From: Chitinivorax sp. B
GTDB taxonomy: Bacteria > Pseudomonadota > Gammaproteobacteria > Burkholderiales > SCOH01
Length of the DNA stretch: 32,654 bases
Direction of reading: 5' to 3'
Assembly (NCBI RefSeq): GCF_005503445.1
Contig: NZ_SCOH01000051.1
Location: forward strand, 1 to 32,654
Below the pieces are notes generated by a model. It was given only the letters and a program-made list of their open reading frames with translations. It was not told where the DNA came from and ran no database searches. The translations under genes were made by a program, and so were the position numbers. How positions within the stretch are numbered: position 1 is the first letter of the stretch; each line of letters opens with the position of its first letter. Shown here piece by piece: positions 26,787 through 32,654 of this stretch.

Positions 26787-26882
26787 TTAGCCAGCCTTGC
26801 GCCAGGTAATCCCGTGCCGGTGTTCCGACATGCTTTGGGCATCGTCTGCGCCCATACCCCATTTAAGCACCAGTTTACGAGC

Positions 26883-26910
26883 AATATACTACCAATTCAT
26901 AATATACTAT
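26883..26910 (+). promoter_or_regulatory. Promoter/operator with direct repeats upstream of XRE gene
   Basis: AATATACTA occurs at 26883-26891 and again at 26901-26909, 18 bases apart. The second contains TATACT, a good -10 element, about 50 bases before the GTG start of the XRE gene. Spaced direct repeats at a small regulator's own promoter suggest an operator. Confidence 0.4.
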
Positions 26911-26964
26911 GAGAACACATAGGCGGCCAACGGCGACGCTCCGGCCCCAAGAAAAGAGGTAGAT

Positions 26965-27198
26965 GTGGAGTCTGAGGCGGCATTTGGCCAAGTACTGCGG
27001 AGACTGCGGAAGGAGAGGAACCTTACGCAGGAAGCGCTTGCGCTCGAGGCGAACGTGCAACGGACCTATGTATCGATGCTGGAGCGTGGCCAGAACAGTG
27101 CCAGCATCAGAATGGTCTTTAAGCTAGCCCCGCTACTCGGTGTCCGTCCCTCGGAAATACTTGCCCAGGTCGAAGAAGAGCTTGGACCGAAGAAATAA
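26965..27198 (+). CDS. Small XRE-family transcriptional regulator
   Basis: 77 residues, a single Cro/C1-type helix-turn-helix: FGQVLRRLRKERNLTQEALA, then VQRTYVSMLERGQNSASI and VFKLAPLLGVRPSEILAQ. The start is a GTG at 26965 with AGAGG six bases upstream. A hairpin terminator follows directly after the stop, before the toxin gene on the same strand, so it may be a separate transcript or an attenuated leader cistron of the toxin-antitoxin genes. Likely autorepressor. Confidence 0.88.
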   Translation: MESEAAFGQVLRRLRKERNLTQEALALEANVQRTYVSMLERGQNSASIRMVFKLAPLLGVRPSEILAQVEEELGPKK

Positions 27199-27204
27199 AC
27201 CGCT

Positions 27205-27226
27205 GTGCCACGTCAGTGGCGTTTTT
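27205..27226 (+). terminator. Rho-independent terminator between XRE and toxin genes
   Basis: GCCAC-GTCA-GTGGC forms a tight hairpin (27207-27220) followed by GTTTTTC. It starts nine bases after the XRE stop codon and lies ~40 bases before the toxin start. Confidence 0.7.
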
Positions 27227-27262
27227 CGACTACGTTGTGCCGAATCAAAGGATCCAAGAGCC

Positions 27263-27598
27263 TTGGAGCTAGCGTTTGTTGATAAGGATTTTCGAGACTT
27301 ATGTTTCAACAAGTCTCTTGCCAGGGAAAAACTCGGCGTGCTGCTTGCTGGCAAACTTATGAGTCGCCTATCGGATCTTGCGGCCGTGGCGACTGCTGCC
27401 GAAGTGTTTGCGCTTCCCGGGCAAGCCCGAGAGCTAACAGGTGAGCTGCTTGGGTGCATCGCGATCAAGCTAATCGACAGCCATCGACTAGTCTTCCGGT
27501 CAGGCCACGTGAAACCTCGCGTAGACGTGGCGGGGGCGGTCGATTGGGCCCGCGTAAAGCGCGTTAAGATCATAGGGTTGGACAACGACCATGCATGA
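27263..27598 (+). CDS. HigB/RelE-like toxin
   Basis: About 111 residues from a TTG at 27263 (AAAGGATCCAAGAG upstream); the frame is open earlier to 27140 but overlaps the XRE gene and is unlikely to be used. The sequence ELAFVDKDFRDLCFNKSLAR, KLMSRLSDLAAV and RELTGELLGCIAIKLIDSHRLVF with a C-terminal VDWARVKRVKIIGLDNDHA matches the RelE/ParE-superfamily toxins that precede HTH-ImmA antitoxins: AREKLG, GxxxSRLSDL and HRLVFxxxH are the conserved parts. Such toxins usually cut mRNA at ribosomes. The next gene overlaps its last eight bases. Confidence 0.78.
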   Translation: MELAFVDKDFRDLCFNKSLAREKLGVLLAGKLMSRLSDLAAVATAAEVFALPGQARELTGELLGCIAIKLIDSHRLVFRSGHVKPRVDVAGAVDWARVKRVKIIGLDNDHA

Positions 27599-28664
27599 GA
27601 TCACCAGCTTCCAGCCAGACTGGGCCTCTCCTCCTGGTGCAACCATCAATGACATGCTCGAAGAACGTGGTTTGTCTGTTGCTGACCTAGCACGCGGCTT
27701 GGGCCAAACTCTTCCTCAGACTCATAGGCTGATGGCGGGCAGGGAAGAGATTACGCGTGAGGTCGCAGCTCGACTCTCGTCGTATCTCGGCGTCTCTCCA
27801 GGCTTCTGGTTTTCTCGAGAGGCTCAGTATCGCGAGGCATTAAGGCGCTTGGCAGAGAACGAGAAATGGCTGAAAAAGCTGCCATTCAAAGATATGGTCA
27901 AGTACGGTTGGTTGGAGGCCGCGGGTGATATCTCTGACAAGATCGCTTCGTGCTTACGTTATTTTGGTGTTGCTACTGTTGAAGACTGGTATCAGCGCTA
28001 TGAAGGTAGCGCCCGGCTCGCCGCGTTCCGAACTACAGCAACTTTCGAGTCGGATGAAGGTGCTGTGCTGGCATGGTTGCGTAAGGGCGAAATCGAAGCC
28101 AGCAGGATCACCTCCACGGCCTGGAACAAGGAGCGTTTCCAGGAAGCACTGCAGGAGGTCCGCACCTTAACTCGCGAGAAGCAGCCCGCCAACTTCCTAC
28201 CAAAGCTTCAGAAGCTGTGCGCTAGCTGCGGCGTTGCCGTAGTGATTGCTCGGGCTCCTTCGGGCTGTAGAGCAAGCGGAGCAACTCGTCTTCTACCAAC
28301 AGGTACCGCGCTTTTGATGCTGAGCGTCAGATATCTTTCTGACGATCATTTCTGGTTTACCTTCTTCCATGAGGCAGGGCATTTGATCCTGCACGACGGT
28401 AAGGAGCTGTTCCTAGAAGGTGGAAAGCTCTGTTCCGGTAAGGACGAGGATGAAGCAAACGAATTCTCGAGCAACACGCTCGTCCCGCCCCGATATCAAG
28501 CCGAGATGAAAGCCCTGCCTTCAGATGCAAAGGCAATAATGCGCTTCGCTAAAAAGATTGGCATCTCGCCTGGTATTGTCGTAGGCCAACTACAGTACCT
28601 GGAAATTATTCCTCATCACCTATTTAATAACTTGCGGGTACGATACACCTGGGACGACGATTAG
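27591..28664 (+). CDS. Antitoxin: HigA-like HTH fused to ImmA/IrrE metallopeptidase domain
   Basis: 357 residues. Residues about 15-80 are an HTH of the HigA/VapI type (INDMLEERGLSVADLARGLG, EITREVAARLSSYLGVSPGFW). The C-terminal half is an ImmA/IrrE peptidase-like domain with a zinc motif, FFHEAGHLILH (HEAGH at 260-264), and a downstream acidic DEDEANEFSSNTLVP that carries the third ligand (ExxAN-type). The start ATG lies in the last codons of the toxin gene (8-base overlap), so translation is coupled. Family knowledge suggests it neutralises the toxin and regulates the operon, possibly controlled by its peptidase domain. Confidence 0.87.
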   Translation: MHEITSFQPDWASPPGATINDMLEERGLSVADLARGLGQTLPQTHRLMAGREEITREVAARLSSYLGVSPGFWFSREAQYREALRRLAENEKWLKKLPFKDMVKYGWLEAAGDISDKIASCLRYFGVATVEDWYQRYEGSARLAAFRTTATFESDEGAVLAWLRKGEIEASRITSTAWNKERFQEALQEVRTLTREKQPANFLPKLQKLCASCGVAVVIARAPSGCRASGATRLLPTGTALLMLSVRYLSDDHFWFTFFHEAGHLILHDGKELFLEGGKLCSGKDEDEANEFSSNTLVPPRYQAEMKALPSDAKAIMRFAKKIGISPGIVVGQLQYLEIIPHHLFNNLRVRYTWDDD

Positions 28665-28815
28665 TTACTGGCTTTTTGGGATTGTCCAGCTCGAAAGTGC
28701 CATTGTTCACCACTTGCCCTCACCGTCCGCGCATGTGTGGGGTTTACCACCGGGTGTGGCAACTGGCAGGGCCAATTTGAAGTAAACCCTCCACCGACTG
28801 ATTCGGCGGCAAGCC

Positions 28816-29754
28816 TTATCCCCTAAAACGCACGAACTGGTTTGGAGTCTTTTGCCAGTTGCAAAGGGCGTCTTCCATCTCCTGCATACCAATTTCGAGC
28901 ACCTGGGCCAGCTCTACCAACCAACCGTCTAGTGCTGGTACGGTAAGCGCAGCCCTTGTACTTCCGCCGAAAAGAAGACGAGCCCCTCGCAGGGGGCCTG
29001 TGGCCCCAATCAGGTATGCAGAATCTGCCACGATCGGTGCAAGCTGTAGCTTGGTCAGCATCGTCAGGTAGTCGAACTTCGCGGTGCGTCCAAAACGAAG
29101 GACGCTCATAGAGTCGTAGAGCCAGCGGAAGGCTGTATGAGAATTAGCGCCCGTCTCGTCCATTGCAGCTTGGAACAATTGCTGGTGGCTGCCGTACTGT
29201 TGAACCCAGTCTACGTAGCTGGCGACAACAGCACCGGTCCCCTTCTCCGATGTCGGCCGGAGCGTTTCATACTTTCGATGGTTACCAAAGTGTCGAGGTA
29301 TACCGTCACCAGTGAGTTGCTGATAATTTGCGCCTAACCACTGACTTAACCCGTTCGGGTCTGCACTGATGCGGACCCATGACCACGGCCGTCCCGTTCC
29401 CAGTGCACCGTACACATCTCGAACTAGGCGCCAGCCTGCAGAGCGGTGTTTACCAAAATGAGTCGCTAGGAATACGAGCCAGCAGGCCTCCTCTGCGTTA
29501 CCTTGCGCACTGTGGATTGCAGCTGCCTTGAGTGGGTCGAACATCTCGCTAGCTGCATCGATCCGAAGAGGGCTATGGGCTTTTTCTCTTATCACCTGCA
29601 CGTACTGCACGCGGCGAATGCTATCGAGAAGCTGCTCGACCAGTGCGAGACGATTATCGACAGGAACGATGCCAGGCAGTGCTTGGTTCTCTTGGTGAAA
29701 GGACAAGAGTGCTGCCTCGAGCTGGTGTGCGCGTGCGATGTCTTTTTCTCTCAA
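28816..29754 (-). CDS. Alpha-glutamyl/putrescinyl-thymine pyrophosphorylase clade 3-like protein
   Basis: 312 residues from a TTG at 29754, preferred because GAGG lies seven bases upstream (a TTG at 29757 is three bases earlier). I recognise the conserved segments of this Pfam-defined family: ATHFGKHRSAGWRLVRDVYG (about 98-117), RHFGNHRKYETL (155-166), SYVDWVQQYG, FGRTAKFDYLTML (222-234), YLIGATGPLRGARLLFGG and the C-terminal EDALCNWQKTPNQFVRFRG. Clades 1 and 2 of this group act in phage thymine hypermodification; the biochemistry of clade 3 is, as far as I know, unproven. The start overlaps the stop of the upstream UDG-like gene, so the two are coupled. Confidence 0.78.
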   Translation of the reverse strand: MREKDIARAHQLEAALLSFHQENQALPGIVPVDNRLALVEQLLDSIRRVQYVQVIREKAHSPLRIDAASEMFDPLKAAAIHSAQGNAEEACWLVFLATHFGKHRSAGWRLVRDVYGALGTGRPWSWVRISADPNGLSQWLGANYQQLTGDGIPRHFGNHRKYETLRPTSEKGTGAVVASYVDWVQQYGSHQQLFQAAMDETGANSHTAFRWLYDSMSVLRFGRTAKFDYLTMLTKLQLAPIVADSAYLIGATGPLRGARLLFGGSTRAALTVPALDGWLVELAQVLEIGMQEMEDALCNWQKTPNQFVRFRG

Positions 29755-30557
29755 CAAAAAACCTCATGGGCATTTTGGGTGATCCAATGCTGGATCGCCG
29801 TTTTGACTTGAGTGGTGACCCCAAAGCTGCTTTGAATGTTATGGCTATACCCGAGTACGGAAATCTCCCGGCCGAGGCCGATCCCGGAAATCTGACAGAT
29901 GTTACCTGTGTACGCGTAGCCTGCCACGCCTTTGCTGGCCCGTCGAGGCAAGGTCCAGTCTGGAACCGCATCTCGCTGGAAGGTGCATCCACAAATAGCT
30001 TGCAGGTTTTCGATGACAGACTGGCCATTGAGTACGAGCACATCAACGGCCGACTCCCTCAAAATCAACCCAAGTGCATCGCCGGTGGCCTTCAGCAGGT
30101 CTGCCCGTTGGGAGGAAGACAACTCCACCCACTTGCATCTGGTTGCGTATGGCACGAGGTCCAGGTGGCAAGCGTCAGCAAACATACCGTAGTACGAGGC
30201 GTTTGCGCCGGCAATGAGCTTGTTGAGCGCTTGAAACCACTCATCATATGGATTTCCCGCAAAGTATTCGCTGCAGGACTCACGTATCTGCTCCAAGTGT
30301 TCATCGCGTACGTCGGCCCAACGCTTGAGGCCAAGGGAGCCCAGCGTATGGAAACGGCGATCATGTCCAGTCAGCTCGTTACCGTAGACGTCGACAAATT
30401 CGCGGTTGCTTGGGTTGAGGCCGAGTGTCGCTACCTTAGAGCGCGATAGATCACCGAATGATAGGACAGGCGCTGCCCACGGGATTACCTCCAGGCTCGC
30501 CAAATGAGGCCCATCCAAGCGGTGAACCAATGACGAAAGGATTTCTAAGGCGCTCAT
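29751..30557 (-). CDS. Uracil-DNA-glycosylase-superfamily protein
   Basis: 268 residues with an AGGAGG ribosome binding site close to the ATG. Superfamily motifs visible: VATLGLNPSNREF (residues 42-54, catalytic/first motif region), CHLDLVPYATRCKW (130-143) and VLGYSHNIQSSFGV (234-247), the last corresponding to the His-containing motif of the DNA-binding loop. Members remove damaged or modified bases from DNA. It differs from housekeeping Ung, so a modified-base or mismatch substrate is more likely than simple uracil. It follows a DUF4031 gene (gap of about 90 bases) and overlaps the aGPT-pyrophosphorylase-like gene. Confidence 0.82.
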   Translation of the reverse strand: MSALEILSSLVHRLDGPHLASLEVIPWAAPVLSFGDLSRSKVATLGLNPSNREFVDVYGNELTGHDRRFHTLGSLGLKRWADVRDEHLEQIRESCSEYFAGNPYDEWFQALNKLIAGANASYYGMFADACHLDLVPYATRCKWVELSSSQRADLLKATGDALGLILRESAVDVLVLNGQSVIENLQAICGCTFQRDAVPDWTLPRRASKGVAGYAYTGNICQISGIGLGREISVLGYSHNIQSSFGVTTQVKTAIQHWITQNAHEVFC

Positions 30558-30645
30558 ATGTCCTCCTGCTACCAGGTGCTAATCCTCGGCGGTTTTATCT
30601 CTGAAGCCCTTCAGAAGACCCGGCGAGTGACCACCGACGACTGCA

Positions 30646-30948
30646 TCATCGGAACAGGGCAAGCTGCTCGAACTGGGGTGCCTTTGGTTGAGCTAGTTCG
30701 GCCTTTAACTTATACGCACACGTCATGATCTGGGAGCGATCTCCCGGTGAAGCCCCCATTCGCAATGCTCGCGCACGGGTTTCCACCGTAACGTCGTAGT
30801 GGGGATAGGATGCCTCGTGTTGAAACCATGCTCGCTGTAAGCCTAGTCGCTTTGCAAACTCGTGCAGTTCGTCGATGGAGTCCGCCACCATATGGCACCA
30901 TCTACGCCCGCGCCACTCAATCTTCACGTTGTCGATGTAGACCGCCAC
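30646..30948 (-). CDS. DUF4031 domain protein
   Basis: 100 residues starting with GTG at 30948. MAVYIDNVKIEWRGRRWCHM followed by VADSIDELHEFAKRLGL and WFQHEASYPHYDVT matches DUF4031, a small family with no known function that is common in phage and accessory DNA. It is the first gene of the minus-strand group with the UDG-like and aGPT-like genes. Its promoter contains a perfect TATAAT (30975-30980 on the minus strand) inside a palindrome shared with the divergent XRE gene. Confidence 0.85.
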   Translation of the reverse strand: MAVYIDNVKIEWRGRRWCHMVADSIDELHEFAKRLGLQRAWFQHEASYPHYDVTVETRARALRMGASPGDRSQIMTCAYKLKAELAQPKAPQFEQLALFR

Positions 30949-30960
30949 AACAGTTCCCGA

Positions 30961-30990
30961 TTTTGCAAATTTGTATTATATTATGCAAAA
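30961..30990. promoter_or_regulatory. Divergent promoter/operator for DUF4031 and XRE genes
   Basis: A 30-base inverted repeat, TTTTGCA (30961-30967) and TGCAAAA (30984-30990), surrounds an AT-rich core with TATAAT on the minus strand and TATTAT on the plus strand. It lies between the DUF4031 GTG (30948) and the XRE ATG (30990), so it probably holds both -10 elements and the XRE operator. Confidence 0.7.
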
Positions 30991-31322
30991 TGGCCGAGAA
31001 ATTCAAGTCCGATACAGAGATATTCGCCCTTGCCGTGACCCTAAAGACGCGGCGAGAAGAGCTCGGCTTAACACTTGAATTACTTGGAAAATTTACAGGA
31101 ATAGACTGCGGGCAGTTGTCACGGTTTGAGACGGGGCAGTTCAAGACCAAGTCTCAAAATTTGCAAATTGTTTGCAAATTTTTGCAGTTGACAGGCTGGC
31201 TGCATCAAGCCCCTGAACCGAGCCATGAGCTAGGCGATCGCCTGGAGCAGTTCGCGCGCCGTTCACCTGCGCATCATGCGGCAGTTGAAGAGTTATTGCG
31301 TGCACTGGAGAAGCTACCTTAG
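30990..31322 (+). CDS. XRE-family regulator of the base-modification locus
   Basis: 110 residues with a Cro/C1-type HTH near residues 14-60: ALAVTLKTRREELGLTLELL then TGIDCGQLSRFETGQFKT and a C-terminal helix. The ATG at 30990 is the last base of the operator palindrome and has no Shine-Dalgarno site; with a -10 at 30974-30979 transcription could start at or near this ATG (leaderless). Its coding region contains three more copies of the operator half-site TTTGCA (31160-31186). A start at a GTG near 31038 is a poorer alternative as it would cut into the HTH. Likely controls the divergent DUF4031/UDG/aGPT genes. Confidence 0.82.
   Translation: MAEKFKSDTEIFALAVTLKTRREELGLTLELLGKFTGIDCGQLSRFETGQFKTKSQNLQIVCKFLQLTGWLHQAPEPSHELGDRLEQFARRSPAHHAAVEELLRALEKLP
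31160..31186. repeat. Intragenic TTTGCAAATT repeats in the XRE gene
   Basis: TTTGCAAATT occurs at 31160-31169 and 31171-31180, followed by TTTGCA at 31181-31186, with 10-11 base spacing. The same sequence is found in the promoter (30962-30971). This helical-turn spacing fits a second operator within the coding sequence. Confidence 0.6.
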
Positions 31323-31494
31323 GGCGCCTTCTGAGTACGCACAAAGCTCACCCATGTCCGTTTACGTTTCACCTGCAGTGCAATTGCTGCACAACAGAAG
31401 CGACGATTATCTCGATGCATCCAAGTCGAAATTAGGTTGGAACAGCAACATACCGCCCAAAAGCTGAAGTCCACTTATTGGTTACCGGGCCTAT

Positions 31495-32454
31495 TTATAC
31501 TGGAAACTTATCGTCAACGAACATTTCATACGTCCTGTCGTTAAGAGTACCTTTCAGTTTCTCGCATGCCTTGTAATCCTTATCTTTCCAATATCTGTAT
31601 ATTAGGAGCAACGTACAGATATCTTTCCAATAAGAACCTAGGTTAACTTCGTCGAGCCCAGTTAACTTTTTTTCCTTTATTAATTGCTCAATCGACTGTA
31701 TCGCTTTAATAGCTTCCCAAGGGTTGCCAGGCGGCATGGGATTCATCTTTATTGGATTTTGCCAGCCTTCACCTAGATACGTTTGCGCCTTGGGACGATG
31801 CATTTCGTATAAGTGAAGGCTACCTGCGCAGTGCTGATAGATTCCCACATCTATGCCAATTGAGCGAGCAATGATCTCTTGCAGCATCGTGAATGCAAAC
31901 ACGTCATGAGGAAGGCCTAAGTAGGCGTCGTTGGACCTCATGTTCACAAGCACATTCAGTAGGTTGTCGCGTATAACAAATTGAAGTGTGCAAGTACATG
32001 GTATGGAAACATAATGTCGTACCAAATCAGATGCATCGAATAATTGAATTACCGCCCTGCGGGAAGAAGGCTTTTCCTTGAGCAGGTCAATTATATTGGC
32101 TATTTGGTCTGTATTGTTGTAATGAAAGAGTCGTTCACCATACCCGCTCCGAACGGTTATTCCATCTTCCGACTCGTTACTATAATGCTCTCCAACATAA
32201 TATTTTATAAAGCTCAGCTTGTTCTCGCCCGACAAGTACCAAAGCAACTCTCCAAGTGCGCTAAATATTTTTCCTTTGCTTTCGCTCCGGCTTAAGCGTG
32301 CTCGGGGGTTGTGAAGTACTAGGGTTGCCCCAAATAGCTCAGTAATATTTCCCCTGCTAGTAGAAATATAGTCTTGGCCTACCAATAGCTTTGGTAGTAC
32401 GACCTGAAGCAGATCATCTAGTGTTTCTGCTTCGAAGTATGTATCGATTGGCAT
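31495..32454 (-). CDS. Thymidylate-synthase-family protein with Asp at the dUMP-selecting position
   Basis: 319 residues with a good GAGG ribosome binding site. All catalytic landmarks of the ThyA fold are present: RGNITELFG near 34 (phosphate Arg), ELLWYLSGE at 69, SRRAVIQ at 131, catalytic Cys153 in SIPCTCTLQF, Arg173 in NMRSNDAYLGLPHD, and HLYEMH at 214. However, the position of Asn177 of Escherichia coli ThyA, which selects dUMP, is Asp184 (GLPHDVFAF), as in dCMP hydroxymethylases. So dCMP (or a related pyrimidine nucleotide) and hydroxymethylation are more likely than dTMP synthesis. It is AT-richer than the neighbouring genes and converges on the XRE gene. It could be an accessory, not the housekeeping, thyA. 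Confidence 0.83.
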   Translation of the reverse strand: MPIDTYFEAETLDDLLQVVLPKLLVGQDYISTSRGNITELFGATLVLHNPRARLSRSESKGKIFSALGELLWYLSGENKLSFIKYYVGEHYSNESEDGITVRSGYGERLFHYNNTDQIANIIDLLKEKPSSRRAVIQLFDASDLVRHYVSIPCTCTLQFVIRDNLLNVLVNMRSNDAYLGLPHDVFAFTMLQEIIARSIGIDVGIYQHCAGSLHLYEMHRPKAQTYLGEGWQNPIKMNPMPPGNPWEAIKAIQSIEQLIKEKKLTGLDEVNLGSYWKDICTLLLIYRYWKDKDYKACEKLKGTLNDRTYEMFVDDKFPV

Positions 32455-32654
32455 TCTTCCCTCGACAAAAGTGTCACGTTATACTTAATCTCGTCCCTGG
32501 ATGTTATAAAAAATTCCGATAGGTCAGTGGTGTGGGCACGGCAGGGCGGGATCGAACTTGCCAATGGCATCCTAAACTATGGCTTTCGCATGCCTAGCAT
32601 GTGAGCTTTTGTGTAGGGCAAGCACATTTTTACCAGTGAAAGTACGCTTTTAGC

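Noticed and set aside
27140-27262. Upstream extension of the toxin frame
   Set aside because: Overlaps the XRE gene and the terminator hairpin; the family's usual length fits the TTG start at 27263.
28665-28815. Short minus-strand frame (28707-28892)
   Set aside because: Overlaps the end of the aGPT-like gene and lacks motifs; gap region appears non-coding.
29643-30449. 268-codon plus-strand open frame opposite the UDG-like gene
   Set aside because: Antisense shadow of the UDG-like and aGPT-like genes; no recognisable motif, whereas the minus strand shows clear family motifs.
30810-30989. N-terminal extension of the second XRE gene
   Set aside because: Lies over the DUF4031 gene and the promoter palindrome; the HTH begins after 30990.
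32520-32612. tRNA-like segment on the minus strand (GTTCGATCCCGCC near the end of the window)
   Set aside because: The T-loop-like TTCGATC has no properly pairing stem, the anticodon-like hairpin lacks U33 and no matching acceptor 5' strand is present. Could be a tRNA fragment but is not a gene I can support.
1-32654. CRISPR arrays, integrases and complete insertion sequences
   Set aside because: No regularly spaced direct repeats, no integrase or recombinase gene and no intact transposase were found in the window.

Overview
The window looks like a betaproteobacterial chromosome, probably Neisseriales-like. This is inferred from the split three-gene proton-translocating transhydrogenase (pntAa-pntAb-pntB), slyX, a LutABC lactate operon with a divergent FadR-type regulator, and the 5S rRNA end. 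No species can be named from sequence alone. Most of it is ordinary, moderately GC-rich chromosome; the last ~6 kb (about 26.9 kb to the end) reads as an acquired accessory island.

Layout. 1-100: end of an rRNA operon (5S 3' end and its terminator), then a transposase scrap. 0.6-9 kb: a Rob-like AraC/GyrI regulator, a secreted protein of unknown function, an MgtC-family membrane protein carrying a fresh-looking 33-bp in-frame duplication, periplasmic Cu-Zn superoxide dismutase, a HI0933/YhiN-type flavoprotein, a macrodomain deacetylase and two paralogous periplasmic solute-binding proteins. 9.1-12 kb: the pnt operon (minus strand). 12-12.9 kb: a long non-coding gap. 12.9-16.9 kb: lutABC (minus) and its divergent GntR/FadR-type regulator, with two near-identical palindromic operators, one across each gene's upstream region. 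17-19.4 kb: a VOC protein, a DUF2784 membrane protein, a small exported protein and a membrane-anchored papain-fold protein that has lost its catalytic residues. 20-26.3 kb: a Cache-HAMP-GGDEF diguanylate cyclase, slyX, a large WG-repeat exported protein and its exported partner. 26.4-26.8 kb: a truncated, frameshifted AraC remnant marking the edge of the island.

The island has two modules. The first (26.9-28.7 kb, plus strand) is a small XRE regulator, a terminator, a HigB/RelE-like toxin and an overlapping HTH-ImmA/IrrE-type antitoxin with an HEAGH motif. The second (28.8-32.5 kb) is the most interesting part of the window: a minus-strand set made of a DUF4031 protein, a uracil-DNA-glycosylase-superfamily protein and a protein resembling the alpha-glutamyl/putrescinyl-thymine pyrophosphorylase clade 3 family, the last two overlapping by several bases. 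A divergent XRE regulator shares a compact palindromic promoter with it. Next to it lies a thymidylate-synthase homologue in which the residue that selects dUMP (Asn) is Asp, as in dCMP hydroxymethylases. Together these suggest a nucleotide/DNA-base modification or base-excision system, plausibly directed at phages with modified DNA. That function is a hypothesis from gene families and context.
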